Below, in pieces: positions 11,576 to 23,687 of a stretch of DNA of 64,000 nt. The notes under the pieces are model-generated. The model was not told the DNA's origin and did no database searches. It worked only from the letters and a program-made list of their open reading frames with translations. The stretch covers positions 1,222,881 to 1,286,880 of the forward strand of contig FJOG01000006.1 of assembly GCA_900073065.1 (NCBI GenBank), written 5' to 3'. The stretch comes from Phialocephala subalpina (lineage: Eukaryota; Ascomycota; Leotiomycetes; Helotiales; Mollisiaceae). Every line of letters starts with the position of its first letter. Position 1 is the first letter of the stretch. Both the position numbers and the translations under genes were made by a program.

Positions 11576-12212
11576 CGCTGGAGAGAATTGTCGTGCGGGT
11601 ATAGGCCGTAAATGATGTTGAACTTTTGTAGAAAGGTGAATGTCTTCGAGCGGTCTTCATCGATCTTCTTCACTCTGAGAGGGAAAGGAGGCTCGGCCTC
11701 GGCGCTGTGAAAACCATCGGCTCCGTAACAAACGGCGTTGGGCTGTCAGTCGCGGCCGAGCCGCTATCTCCACACAACTCCAATATTATCTGAGGGGTTT
11801 TTTTTGGCTATTCGGCATTGAACTAACACCCTTTCCAAGGTTCTGGAACCCGGCGAAGAGGTCGGCATTTATTGAAGGCAGTAGATTGTTACTGCTCAGC
11901 CTGCCTCTTACACGTCCCCGAGCCATGGTCACACCTTATTGGATATGTTATAGGGAACCTTGGTCGCTTAACAATCGGTCCACAGACAATTTATAATGGC
12001 TGCTACATACCTCCACATAAAACTTAATATAATGCTGTTATGTAAATACAGAAGCACCATCCCTGACCACCAAATCCGAGTTCGGAGACTTATAATAGAT
12101 GAGTTGAATTACAGTCCCGTACCAAAGAATGTCTATATAAACCTGCTATGCTGCTGTTTCAAAACGAAATATCCCTCATCAGGTTAACACTATTGTCCAT
12201 TATCGTTGCTGA
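11576..12212. other. intergenic, likely divergent promoter region
   Basis: Separates the start of the minus-strand MCT-type transporter from the plus-strand CrtC-like pseudogene. No coding frame or repeat is convincing. Confidence 0.4.
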
Positions 12213-13348
12213 ACTACAAGGAATTCAAGCCACACTATAATACTCTACATTGCTAGTGTCATCGTTTGGGCAGCTACTCGCGCTTCGTCCTATCCGTTTG
12301 TGCCAAAGGATGGCTCGGTCTATAGTGCTGGAATGGTGAGATCACAAATCCTTAGACGTTGAATATATTGACGTGTTGGCTTGCTAACGTGTTGCATCTC
12401 CTGGTTACGGGACCGTCTGCCCACGACTTTCAACCTAACCGGATCGCAAGTGCTACAAAGTTCCTCGACGAGTTCTTACTGGACGTCATCCTACATTCAT
12501 GCCTCCAATAATCACGACTATATGCTGCTCTCGCATACGATTCCGAATTACTCTCCCACGGCTGGTTTTATCGAATGTTGCTCGTGGATATCACTGGCCC
12601 ATTCTTTTATGTGCAAGTGAATAAGGCGGTCAATGCCATTATTAGGGACCTATCAGTCTTGAACGTCACTTATGACCACTACGGCTTTGAGTCTCTCACC
12701 ACAGACCAATATTCTACGCAGCGAACCTGGAGCACCGTCCCGGAACTTACCTTTGACATCTCATTCAATGCTACATCTCCGGTATTGCTCAATGCCGAGT
12801 TGGGGACATTCCAGTTCGGGGCCGAGCCAACATTCGAATGGGCGATGCCGGCTGCGAAAACGTCTGGCTCGTTCGAAGTCGGTGGTAAGACACTCTTCAT
12901 CGATCCAACACGCTCCTTGACATGGTACGGCAGGCAGTGGGGCGGTTATATCAGAAACTGGACTTGGTTCGAGCTTCATCTTGGCGAGAATGCTGATGCA
13001 ATGAGGGTGAGTTTTTGGGTCTTTAGCGATGAGACTTATCCAGGCTCAAAGTTCGCCATGATGAGGCTCGCAGACGGCACACAAAATGTACTTCCAGTTA
13101 CATCCTTCCTGGCAAAGACAAACCGCACCTATACCGCACCGGATACAGGCGTCACTTATCCTCTCGACTGGGAGATCAACCTAGCGGATGGCAGTTGTAT
13201 TACTGCATCATCTATTCGTCCTAATCAAGTCATCATTGGCCCTACTGTATCTCAGCATGCCTATGAGGGGTTTGTAAATGCATCTATAATTCAAGACAAG
13301 AAGGAAGTCTCTCGGTTTGGTCTTGTGGAAGTGGTACGAAACCGCTAA
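12213..13348 (+). pseudogene. kievitone-hydratase / CrtC-like (lipocalin-fold) gene, disabled
   Basis: Protein similarity to the fungal kievitone hydratase/hydroxyneurosporene synthase-like family is visible throughout: WTSSYIHASNNHDYMLLSH, LTWYGRQWGG, WTWFELHLGENADAMR, and YPLDWEINLADG near the end. Relatives are secreted hydratases acting on plant isoflavonoids, or intracellular cyclases of the Diels-Alderase kind. Three lesions are seen. The signal-peptide-like segment (about 12237-12311) has no ATG, with ATA ATA at the expected start. The intron at 12336-12410 has a good GTGAGA donor and GCTAAC branch, but its expected acceptor reads TTACGG instead of TTACAG. A one-base loss in a T run (12566-12569) separates two frames that otherwise join perfectly. 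The last 259 codons (to 13348) are intact. Confidence 0.72.
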
Positions 13349-14669
13349 GTGGTACTTGTGACAAGGGGTTGTTTCGGCAAGGCCAATGTTATCGGTGGTG
13401 GCAAGAGTAAATACACTGAATATACTTGTGATCTTGAATGCAATAGTTGGCCTAAGGCCTCCCACCACCTTCACATACACTCATTCGTTGATTTATTTAT
13501 TCATACTCGGTTTAAGCCACCTATCCTCATATATTTAATACTCCTAATAGGGAGTTTCTATTGTGTAAAGGACCAGAAGGGAATATGCTTGGGAATTTGA
13601 GAGGCAGGAGATTAAGGAGGATGAGGGTGGATATGGATGTGGATGTGGACAAATATGTGGAGGAAGAGGTGCTGTTTGAGATGGAAGAGTCTCAAGATAA
13701 GCTAGATATTGAGGAGGGGCCCCAAGATGGGGAGGATGAAGCTGAAGAGTTTCAGGATGCTGTAGAAGAGTATGAAAGTGGGGGGTAAAGAAAGCGGAGG
13801 ATGGAGGACGACTTATCACTTGAGGGCGTTGAAGTGGTCAAGGGTAGCCGTAAGAGGAAGAGACCAAGATATAATTATAGTTTAACCCTGCTCTTAAAAT
13901 ATCTATACCCTCTCATTCATGACTGAGCCCTCTCACCCCCTTATTCATAAACAAGACGTCTGATTCATGAATGTAGATGATTCTGACTGAGACAACACAA
14001 AGCCGAACTGGCCTTCGTCCTCTCCATTTGAATAAGTATCTGATCAGGTTCCTAGAATGTGGAACCTCTGATACACCGAGCAGCCATGCAGCAACAGAAG
14101 AGGAATACCTAGGAGAAGTTTCGAAAAAGGGAGATCAGCCTGTTGAACCAAGAATGCCATGACTGAAATGATTGATCGATTGATTCTAGTGGAATTAAGG
14201 CTATATATACACAAAGAGCATAAAGGACTGAGTCATAGCTGAGACAGCTCATGCTACAGCCAAGAGAGCTAAGACAGTGGGTCCATTGTCCAACACGGCC
14301 TCATTAGCAAAGTAGATAATCTTCACTGGTTCTTTAGGGCAAGATGCCTTCTTAGTTATCCGGAAGAGAGGCAGATATTATGCGTACATTTGAACAGAAG
14401 AGCTTCACAATATCCGATTAAATAACAGATTGTGTAGATGAAGGAGCTGTCTAACAGGCGAGCGTTTGATGCTTCTTACAAGAAAACAGATGCGACAAAC
14501 ATATCACTGACATTTAACCCGAAGATAGTGCTCAAATCACAAGATACAAAATAGGAAACAGAAATCGTCTAAGACGTCTCTCGATGCGAGATAAGGTCTG
14601 CTCTATTGAACAGTCTACAACCCAACAAGCTATCTGAACAATTGAAAGTCTAACCCGGTGAAGCAGCTA
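13349..14669. other. AT-rich region with an acidic low-complexity frame; no gene called
   Basis: At 13561-13788 a frame encodes an acidic stretch (DMDVDVDKYVEEEV, GEDEAEEFQDAVEEYES). After one stop it continues with a basic KGSRKRKRPRYNY. This resembles the linker of a decayed retroelement polyprotein, but no integrase, reverse transcriptase or LTR pair can be shown. Around 13900-13980 there are repeated ATTCATGA/ATTCATAA words. I see nothing firm in the rest. Confidence 0.25.
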
Positions 14670-16508
14670 TCATGTGGCTTTGATAGATAACTTCACCAGT
14701 AACGGAGGTTTCTGCCACAGCGAAAAAGTCTTCTGATCCAACCAACCCCTACTCTCGGACATGAGCTCTAGATCAAATTCGTATAGGAGGTGCGAGATTG
14801 CGAGACGATTTTCGTGTAAGCCAGGCTATACCGCCCCACGCAGAATCAGTCTCGGTCGCAAATAACTCATTGAGTCAAAAGAGAAATTAAAAATGCGTAC
14901 TTTTTCCCAATACAATTGCGTTGGCCTACTGAGAATGGCTGCATGCATCTTTGCTGATCTCCGATGTATTCCGGGGCATCCATCCAACGCTCTGGGTGGA
15001 GCTCTTCAGGGTGAAGAAAATTCGTCGCTGAGTGATGGGTGGCGTATTGATGGACGGCAACCGAAGCTGATAGGAGTTCTCTATCAGCTCTGTGTTCCCT
15101 GTCGCGTAGAATTGCTTCTAGACAAGAGACCTAACTTACACCTTCAGGAACGAATTGGCCGCAGACAATAGCCACTCCCTTAGGTGAGATCCGTGGGAAG
15201 ATGTTTGGCGCAGGAGGATAGATTCTGAGAGCCTCTTCTATCACGGCATGCAGATAGGGTAGTTGCGCCGTGGAGAGCATGGTTATCTGTTCCGGTGATT
15301 GAGAAGTACCGCGGATTTCTTCGCAAAGAGTTTTCAATACGCCTGGGCTGGTAAGGAGGTGAAATGTGAGACCGGATATAGAGTAGTCGTTGTTTCGCTC
15401 CCGGCAAATATGAACACAGCGCTTGCTTCGTTGAGCTCTGCAGGTGTCATTCTGAGTGCTATTAGCAATGTTGGCTTGCGTAAATGGTGGGAGTATATTC
15501 ATACTCTTTTTCGGTATCATTGTGTGTTTCAGGATATAACGTAGAAAATCTGGTCGATCAGTCATCGTCGCAACGCGTCTCTTGACCTTCTCTGCTGACC
15601 ATAATTAGCACGTTCAGCGACCGAGCAGACTTCAGATGCTTCGGTATCAAACTTTTCGTGATCGGCTGCAACAACGGAATCACAGCGCTAGCTCGGATAA
15701 AAACCCCGAACTGATTCAGTCCTGCAAATAGTGTAGAAATCCAAGGGTTCAGCTCGCCACTCTCCAAGCACCCGAAAGGCTCTCCAAATGCCAGGTCGCC
15801 GATCAGATCAAAGGTCAGAAATACCAGGCAACCATGTTCACGATTCCGTGGTGTTCCATACTCTCGGCACGATGGCGTAGCTGCTCAATGAATTGCCTCG
15901 TGAAGCTGAGAATGATGTCCTCTTGCGCTGACAGAGCCTTTTCAGAGAACGCGTGGGATTGGAGGCGGCGAAGGCGGCGATGATCGGCCTCATTTGCGCT
16001 GAGAATATTGATGGCACCGCTGATAGAGAATGGCGTATAATAGAAAAGGTCCTTTTTAAAGTCCACCCTTGTGGTCTTGGTGGTGAAGCCTGCAATTTTT
16101 GACGAGTCAATTGAAGTACCAGAAGATGGACTAAATGTAATGTTTCCAAGTACCTTGTGGTGCATCAGGGTGAGTATAAGCAAGTTGGCCAGGCTCAATC
16201 CTTACAACATTGCCATATTGATCATGCATCTTCTTTACTTGAACATGTAGATCGCCACGCAGGGAGTGGTAAGCCTTTGGCAAAGCGGAGGCACGCCAAA
16301 AGACGTGTCCAGGATAAGAGCGCAAAGGATGGACAAATGGATTGTATATTGTTTTTAAAGCCACAAAGCTAACAATCGCCTGCGCAGAATTTTTAAAGGG
16401 TCGTATAAAACTATATCTAAGATGCAGAAGGCAGCCAACTTAAAAGCTTCAACATATCAGAAATCCTCCGCTCAAGATTTCTCGAACGCTCCAAGTTTGA
16501 GTGATCAT
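14670..16508 (-). pseudogene. cytochrome P450, multiply frameshifted
   Basis: All parts of a microsomal fungal P450 can be traced. The N-terminal region has YNPFVHPLRSYPGH and VVRIEPGQLAYT, the C-helix has DHRRLRRLQSHAFS, and the I-helix has FAGSETTTT (about 15380-15410). The K-helix E-x-x-R lies in EEALRIYPP (about 15220). The PERW element is followed by the heme-binding PFSVGQRNCIGKK (about 14903-14940) with its cysteine ligand, and the C terminus has FDLEL and QKPPLLVKL. These pieces lie in different frames that no spliceable intron can reconcile. Breaks occur near 14807-14812, 15377-15382, 15522-15530, 15600-15615 and 15815-15820. True introns also exist (about 16150-16085, 15138-15065, 14902-14828). 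The first exon's donor is unclear. The start at ATG 16508 is tentative. Confidence 0.8.
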
Positions 16509-17168
16509 GATGAGCAAATGAAGGGTTGATAGTGATAATTATTTGGTAAGAGTTCACAATGCTTGGTTCAAAACGAAAGGAATACTTGAGGAATCAAGTA
16601 GGACTTGACGTTCTGTATTTCGGCGTGACGGGAAGCGCTCTCATGCCGAGAGTGAAGAGCCTATTTTCATATTTATGCTGGCTCATATTGTGCGGAAGCC
16701 TTTTATGCACAGCATTCGTCTTCGCTAACTCTCGCTTAGCTTGCACAACAACTGCATAAATCCCGGAATAATTCAGTCCGGATCTTGGTGTGTGGAAACG
16801 CCGAACGAGCCAATTACAACCGCCATTTCAAAGAGCTGAAAGCATATCTTTTGGCTAACCATCCTTTGCGACTTGCACATTTGAGCTTGTCCACTCCGCA
16901 TCCGCCTTGAGACCCGATTAGAGATCTCCACCGTGGCGTGATGGCGCCGACCCTCCCCTTTAAATGCTTTTTGAAGCTTTTTCTAGTTCACTATAATATA
17001 TATTTTAACTGTTTATTTTTACAAGTAGAGGTTGGCATAGAAAGTCGCTACGCCTTCGACGTTCTTCCACATTCTTTGTGACGCTTGTTCGCTCGAGTTC
17101 TTCGATTCATTTCCGTTGGCTTTCTAGCAGAAGGAACAGAATTCAATTCTACGTCTTCCTTTGTCCGC
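16509..17168. other. intergenic, promoter side of both neighbours
   Basis: Lies between the start of the minus-strand P450 pseudogene and the plus-strand MFS gene. An AT-rich box (TATAATATATATTT) is at about 16991-17005, roughly 165 nt before the MFS start. No coding frame is convincing. Confidence 0.4.
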
Positions 17169-18994
17169 ATGGCTTCCCCAGACGACAAGAAAATGGACGG
17201 GGACTTGGAAAAGGGTACTGCTGGTGCAGAATCGTCTCCGTACAGCACAGATGTCGAGATTACAGAGGAACAAGAAAAATTTGTCGAAGACTATCCTCCT
17301 CCAGACGTTGACCACGATGAAGCGGAGTGGTTAGACTGGGGACATCAAGTCGACCTACAGAGTCAAAAATCGCATGTGAGTTCTGCCTTTTGTGTTTGTG
17401 TTATCGTACTGACAGCTCCTAGACTGCAGAGTTGGTCAGTGCTGCAGATTCGAAATCTTTCCCCGGCGAGGCCCTTAAACGTACAGCCACCCAAGCAAGC
17501 ACGAAAAGCAGACTCTCCCGCATAGCATCGAGGCTTACCACCAAGTCGAAAAAAGAGACCCTCTCAAGAGAAGAACTTCCTTGCACGGACCTCGACGCTG
17601 GAATAGTAGGCTGGGAAAGCCAAGACGACCCACAAATGCCACTCAATTTCGCTCAAAACCGCAAATGGCTTCTCCTTGGACTCATTTCAGCAATCACCTT
17701 CATAAGTCCTCTCGCATCCTCCATGTTTGCACCCGGTGTCTCTTTCATGGACGAAACTTTCCACAACACTAACACTACGCTCAGTGCCTTCACTGTCAGC
17801 ATCTTCGTTTTGGGATATGTTATTGGGCCACTTATTCTCTCACCTCTCTCCGAGATTTACGGTCGTCGTCCAGTGCTTGGATCTGCGAACGCTTTCTTTT
17901 GCATTTGGCAAATTGGATGTGCCCTTGCTCCGAACATAAGCACTCTTATCGTTTTCCGCTTCTTTGCTGGACTTGGTGGAGCTGGCTGCTTGACTATTGG
18001 AGGAGGTGTCATTGCAGACTTATTTCACCGCGAGCAGCGAGGCCTTGCTACCTCTGTCTATGGCGTAGGGCCACTCCTCGGCCCAGTCATCGGTCCTATC
18101 TGTGGGGGTTTTATTGCAGAGCGAGCAGGATGGCGCTGGGTTTTCTGGGTTCTTTTGGTCTCGGCAACAATAACAACCATCGGCATCGAAATCCTCAACC
18201 GCGAAACCAATCCGCGAGTCCTGATCCGTCGAAAAACAAGACTACTCCGCGTGTCTCTAAATCGCCCAGAACTCAGATCCTGTTACGATACCAGCGGCGA
18301 GCAACCCAAAACCACTGTCCTCCTAAACGGCCTCCTTCGACCCCTCAAAATGCTCTTCCTATCACCAATCGTCTTCATTCTCGCACTGTACATGTCTATC
18401 GTCTATGGTCTTCTCTACCTCCTATTCACAACCATTACTGGTGTGTTTCAATCCTCGTACGGCTGGAATCCTGAGATCTGCGGCCTAGCATATATTGGCG
18501 TTGGATTAGGCTTTTTTCTTGGCTTAGCCGTCGTTGCTAGATTGTCAGATGTAACAGTCATACGGATGACGAAAGCTAATAACGGTGTCTTCGAGCCCGA
18601 GATGAGATTACCGGCATGCGTCTTCTTCGCCATGTTTATCCCCATCACGTTCTTCTGGTATGGTTGGGCAGCTGAAAAAAAGGTTCAGTGGATTGTCCCC
18701 ATCTTGGGACTAGCACCGTTTGGCTTCGGCATGATCGGGATATTTATGCCAATCCAGACTTATCTCATCGACAGCTTTCCGGAGTTCGCTGCATCTGCCA
18801 TTGCTGCATTGACGGCTAGTCGATCTTTGTTTGGTGCTCTTCTGCCTCTCGCAGCACCGTCGATGTATTCGAAACTTGGTTTGGGTTGGGGTAACAGCAT
18901 ACTTGGATTTATTGCTGTTGCGTTGATTCCTGCGCCGGCGTTGATCTATAAGTTTGGAGGTCAGATTCGGAAAAATCATCCGATTGTACTTTGA
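17169..18994 (+). CDS. MFS transporter, DHA1 / polyamine-multidrug type
   Basis: Two exons, 17169-17375 and 17423-18994 (47-nt intron, GTGAGT donor, CCTAG acceptor), 592 aa. A long acidic then basic cytosolic N-terminal region (about 165 residues) includes the EWLDWGHQ segment. Twelve predicted membrane helices follow. Family motifs are clear: GPLILSPLSEIYGRRPVL after helix 2 (MFS signature of the DHA1 group), GGVIADLFHREQRGLA in loop 4-5, and GPLLGPVIGPICGGF in helix 5 (drug:H+ antiporter motif C). Such proteins are plasma-membrane proton antiporters exporting polyamines, drugs or fungal metabolites. The context beside a P450 remnant is compatible with metabolite export (inference). Confidence 0.88.
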
Positions 18995-19662
18995 GATTAC
19001 GTTTCATTTGTTAGGGAGGGAGGATTTTTCAACCCTGGAGGCTAGACTTAGATGCACGCATTTGTGACTCATTAATTACTGTGCTGCTCCCATTCATTAG
19101 TTGGGCTCTTGCACCGGCTGTGCGTGTGCCTTTACAATATAAGCCTTACACCAAAGCCGCAATTCAATCTAACATGTAATGTTCTTCGCATTCAACGACC
19201 CATGATACGCGTTGTTCAAGAGAGCTTAAGGAAAGCGGGCTGCACCAAATAGCAATAAGGGATTGGCTGGTGCCACTATTGTGTCGATGTCGGTGTTGTG
19301 CATGGCCGAGTGAAGTCAGGAAGTTGAAGTTTGAAGTTCATTATAGTTTACACTAGCTTAGTCACGACTTCCCTTCTTAGCGACGAGCCAAGAGGCTTTT
19401 AGAGAAGGTGAAAACCAAGAGGAAAAGAGACCCCAAGATAAATTCCGATTCTGTCGATTGTGACTAGATTCGCGTCTATCTTTATTTACTTACCTTGCTC
19501 GGATCCTCTTTGAGGGTTAACACTGATTTTCACATGCTCCAGACCCGGATACCGCAAATGCATCTTTATTGCCCAAGCAACAGATGAACCACGCCTTGCA
19601 GAGTTCTACTTGATGCCGTGAAGATGCCAAACGCCTATTGTACAGTACAATGCATGATATCA
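18995..19662. other. intergenic between convergent 3' ends
   Basis: Three-prime regions of the DHA1 transporter and of rpn11. No coding frame, repeat or RNA gene was seen. Confidence 0.4.
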
Positions 19663-20799
19663 TCATAGCTCATCCTCCACGTCCATCGCATCTCCATTTG
19701 CATGCCCATTTGCGCCGTTCTTCTCCTTTGGTGCCGAAGCCTCCTTGTCGATCATTTGTCTCGATACTGACACAATGTTGTCCTCGATGAGTTGTTGTCC
19801 AACATCCTCGAGATGCTTCTTGGGATCCACCTTTCCGACATATCTCGTCTTGAGCTGGTCTTTTGTCAACTCGGTCTCCTCCTTGACTCTCTTCTCGTAA
19901 CCATCGGCAAGCCCAACAAGCTGCTTCAATCTGTCCTTGTTCTTGCCGCCCTCTAAGCGGAAATCGTCCATCTGAAGGCCCTCTGTCCAGACGTGCTTAT
20001 GTAGATTCATCAACATGTTCTCCTCAAGTGCGGTCTTGCGGTAGTTGATACCAATGCTGTAGTAATGTCTGTTGAGACCGTGGATGAGTGCTTGAATGGA
20101 AGGCTTATTGAGGTGACCCAAGTTCGAAGTGCTTTGTCGAGGCTCTTGACCGAGCATGAGGGATTGTGGGTTGATCAGTCGGAAAGCATCAATAACGACC
20201 TTGCCCTTGACAGACTGTATAGGATCGACGACCACGGCGACGGCTCGAGGAGTGAGTTGTTCGAAGGATTGTTGGGTGTTGATATCGACAGACGAGAGCC
20301 AGCAGCCAAAACCTGGATGTGAATGGTACCAGCCAACAACGGTCTCGGGTCTAAAGAGTGTTCCCATCAGCTCTGAAGATCTTGCAGATATTGTTTACGC
20401 TTACCGTCCTGTTTGCCGTAACATGTCCATCATCTTTGTCTGGAACACTGGATCGACAGCCTCGACACTGACGCCGGTACCGCTCTGTGGCATGGCAAAC
20501 ACATCGACCACTCGTACTGTGAAGTCATCCACGAATTCTCCCAGCATCAGACCCATGACTTCCATCGGTACTCCAGCCCTTCCGTGTCGCAACATCTTGA
20601 GGAGCGCTAACGAGGAGATGTAAACAGTTTCAGAGTTATCAATGAGGTTGGTATTGTCCTGAGTTCACAGGTTAGCTTCAGCATCCTGTGCAGAGCTTGC
20701 ATGTTATGGCAGGCGCGGGAAACATACTGATCCTGGGGCAGCACTGTTCAGACCTCCCATATTGCCAGCAGAGGCCAGCATTCGATTAAGTCTATCCAT
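19663..20799 (-). CDS. rpn11: 26S proteasome regulatory subunit Rpn11 (JAMM deubiquitinase)
   Basis: Three exons (20799-20728, 20658-20405, 20350-19663) with introns of 69 and 54 nt, all in phase; 337 aa. The MPN+/JAMM metalloprotease core is complete: the glutamate in [13 protein letters not shown], then [19 protein letters not shown] carrying H-x-H-x7-S-x2-D, which ligates the catalytic zinc. The central [16 protein letters not shown] and the C-terminal helices match Rpn11. The C-terminal tail ([20 protein letters not shown]) is lineage-specific. In the 19S lid the enzyme removes polyubiquitin from substrates as they enter the proteasome. It is transcribed divergently from rpd3. Confidence 0.96.
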
Positions 20800-21396
20800 C
20801 TTGGGCGATGTACGTGGCGACTGGCTCTATGAAGATGATTTCTAAGAGGGAGGAGGTATGGGTTCGTAGAGTCGAGTTGTCACTTTTCGCTGATGTTGAT
20901 GCGATTTGGGAGCTCAAGGCAAGCTTGAGAAGACGCGGATGACTAGTCCGAGATAGGTAAGCGCCTTCATACCAGCCTTGCATGCAGCCTCGTCGACGTC
21001 CAAATGTATCTTCGAAAAACTCAATGGCAAGGCCTCTAACAACACCAAAACATATCTCACAAGTCAAGTTATAATCGTCTCACGTGTAGATTGAGAATTT
21101 CCCTACTCTTTCGCAAAGTTGGGCAGTGGATCTTTACATTGTCACCTTTCCCAGCCTTGGCCACACTCGGCAAGTGCCGTTCCCCAGAGAAAGTGAATTG
21201 TGAAGCTCACCATCGATTCACAGCCGCGAGCCCATCTCCTCCAACCTCTTCTTCGATTCTTCCTCTTGATACTTATACCACCATCTACGACAACACACAA
21301 CCCCGCATGCAACGACACAACATCTCTTACCTTTGATCTACGATTCGTCTCCTAGACACAATTCACACTTTTCGTTTCTTCCCCTGCCCTTTGAAA
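20800..21396. promoter_or_regulatory. divergent intergenic region shared by rpn11 and rpd3
   Basis: About 600 nt separate the two start codons, so this interval must hold both promoters. The rpd3-proximal half (about 21230-21390) is strongly pyrimidine-rich (runs of CT and TTCTTC), typical of filamentous-fungal leaders. No specific factor-binding site can be assigned with confidence. Confidence 0.55.
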
Positions 21397-23459
21397 ATGA
21401 CTTCCACCTTCGCCGCACCCCTCGACGCTCCTGCAGATGGCCCAAGTACGAAGAAGAGGGTCGCCTACTTCTACGACTCTGATGTTGGAAACTATGCCTA
21501 CGTCGCTGGTCACCCTATGAAGCCTCATCGAATTCGATTGGCGCACAGCTTGATCATGAACTATGGCACTTACAACAAAATGGAAATCTATGTGAGTCTA
21601 CGGTTCTGCTTTTCCGCGTGGCTTTCGCACCTTACTTCAAGCGCCTTCTACCCCTCCAATTCCTGCGCATACGTTTGCAGAGTTGCTTCGTATCGTAGAG
21701 CTCATTCCTTGCAGTCCGCCGTGTCGCATGAGCTTTGGGGCTGCAACGTCCTTGATGGGATCCTTGATGGGAGTTCAAATGGCAATGCCACTCCCTGCAA
21801 GTGCTGGCACTCGTTCTCCTCCGAGTTCTTTACATACACATGCCTTCGTCTGTCCTGCACATGCCCGATTTAAGAGATCACGAAGTTCGAGAATCCATTC
21901 TAATTAGTTCCTCAGCGCGCCAAACCTGCTACTCGCCATGAAATGACACAATTCCATACCGATGAATACATCGACTTCCTCCAGAAGGTTACCCCCGACA
22001 ACATGGACTCGTTCTCGAAGGAACAAGGAAAATACAACGTTGGAGATGATTGTCCTGTCTTCGACGGCCTGTTCGAGTTCTGCGGTATCAGCGCTGGTGG
22101 TAGCATGGAAGGAGCTGCACGTCTTAATCGTGGCAAGTGCGATATCGCCGTCAACTGGGCTGGAGGTCTCCATCACGCGAAGAAGAGTGAAGCAAGTGGT
22201 TTCTGCTACGTCAATGGTAAGTCCACTTTCCCCCCTCGATTAAACCCCGCTAATTGATCGTAGACATCGTTCTCGGCATTATTGAGCTTCTGCGATTTAA
22301 GAAGCGAGTTCTCTACATTGATATTGATGTTCATCATGGTGATGGCGTCGAGGAGGCTTTCTACACCACCGACCGAGTCATGACTGTATCATTCCACAAG
22401 TATGGCGAGTACTTCCCAGGAACTGGCGAGCTTCGCGATATTGGTGTTGGTCAAGGCAAGAACTATGCTGTCAACTTCCCACTCCGCGATGGTATCGATG
22501 ATGTTACCTATAAGTCCATTTTCGAACCTGTCATCAAGGCTGTCATGGATTACTACCAGCCAGAAGCCGTCGTTCTTCAATGCGGTGGAGACAGCTTGTC
22601 TGGTGATCGTCTTGGTTGCTTCAATCTCAGCATGAGAGGCCACGCCAACTGTGTTTCCTACGTCAAGGGCTTCAATCTTCCAACTCTCGTCCTTGGTGGT
22701 GGTGGATACACTATGCGCAATGTTGCTCGTACTTGGGCTTATGAGACTGGTGTTTTGGTTGGGCAGGAATTGAATCGCGTTCTGCCCTTCAATGAGTACT
22801 ACGAGGTAAGCCCCTAATCCAGCACCATCCAGACGCGCTCTAACTTGTTGCAGTATTATGGCCCTGACTACGAACTTGATGTCCGTGCTTCGAATATGGA
22901 AAACGCCAACTCAAGGGAGTACCTAGAAAAGATCAAGACCCAAGTTATCGAAAATCTGAAAAAAACCGCCCACGCTCCATCTGTTCAAATGACTGATGTT
23001 CCACGCACCACTCTCGCAGGCACCACCGACGAAGATGACGACATTCTTGATGATGAAGACGAGGATATGAACAAGGATGAACGAAATACAAAGCGCCGTT
23101 GGGATCAAAAAGTCGACAGAGACGATGAGTTCTACGATAGCGAGGACGAGGAGGGCAACAGGGCCAATGGGATCTCAGTGAAGCAGGGACCAAAGCGTAG
23201 GAATATCAGCGCCGGCTCAGATGTCGAGATGGGATCCACCGCTGTATCACCAGCTCCGGAAGCCCCAAAGGCTCCTGAGCCAGAGGTCGCTGAGCAGCCG
23301 AAAGCGGAAGAGGTGAAGGCGCCAGAAACTGCTCCTGTTGAGGCTACGCCAGCCGCGGTCGAAAATACTACTAATGAAGATGTACCTATGTCAGAGGCTC
23401 CTCCTGCAGAGACGGCTGAGCCAGTTGCTAAGACAGAGCCAGCTGCTGCTGAACCATAA
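21397..23459 (+). CDS. rpd3: class I histone deacetylase Rpd3
   Basis: Four exons (21397-21591, 21916-22216, 22264-22805, 22854-23459), 547 aa. The deacetylase domain (about residues 20-330) carries [20 protein letters not shown], the active-site segment [21 protein letters not shown], the zinc-binding [12 protein letters not shown], and [14 protein letters not shown]. After the domain comes an acidic hinge ([15 protein letters not shown]) and a long Pro/Ala/Glu-rich tail, a known feature of fungal Rpd3 orthologs. The protein is the catalytic subunit of nuclear Sin3-type corepressor complexes. The first intron is 324 nt, far longer than the other two (47 and 48 nt), yet the exons join exactly at the conserved YRAKPAT site. 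Confidence 0.96.
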
Positions 23460-23687
23460 TTGTACTTTAGATATCTGCAGCGTGGCGTTTTGGGGGGCCA
23501 GGATTTCTCTTTTGCAATGTAAAAAATTACAGGTTCGCGGTTTCATGAAGTTGTTTGCAATGTCACAAGCTTCGAAAGCCTTCTCTCAAATCATTCTTTG
23601 CGTCCATAAACTCTGTTTCTAAAAGGTGTGCTTACGGCTCAGACAGATTGTATGCCTCAAGTGCTTCACTGAATAAGTTTGACTTAC

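Noticed and set aside
13561..14162. Acidic frame followed by a basic motif, suggestive of a retrotransposon linker
   Set aside because: No reverse transcriptase, integrase, primer-binding site or paired LTRs can be shown nearby.
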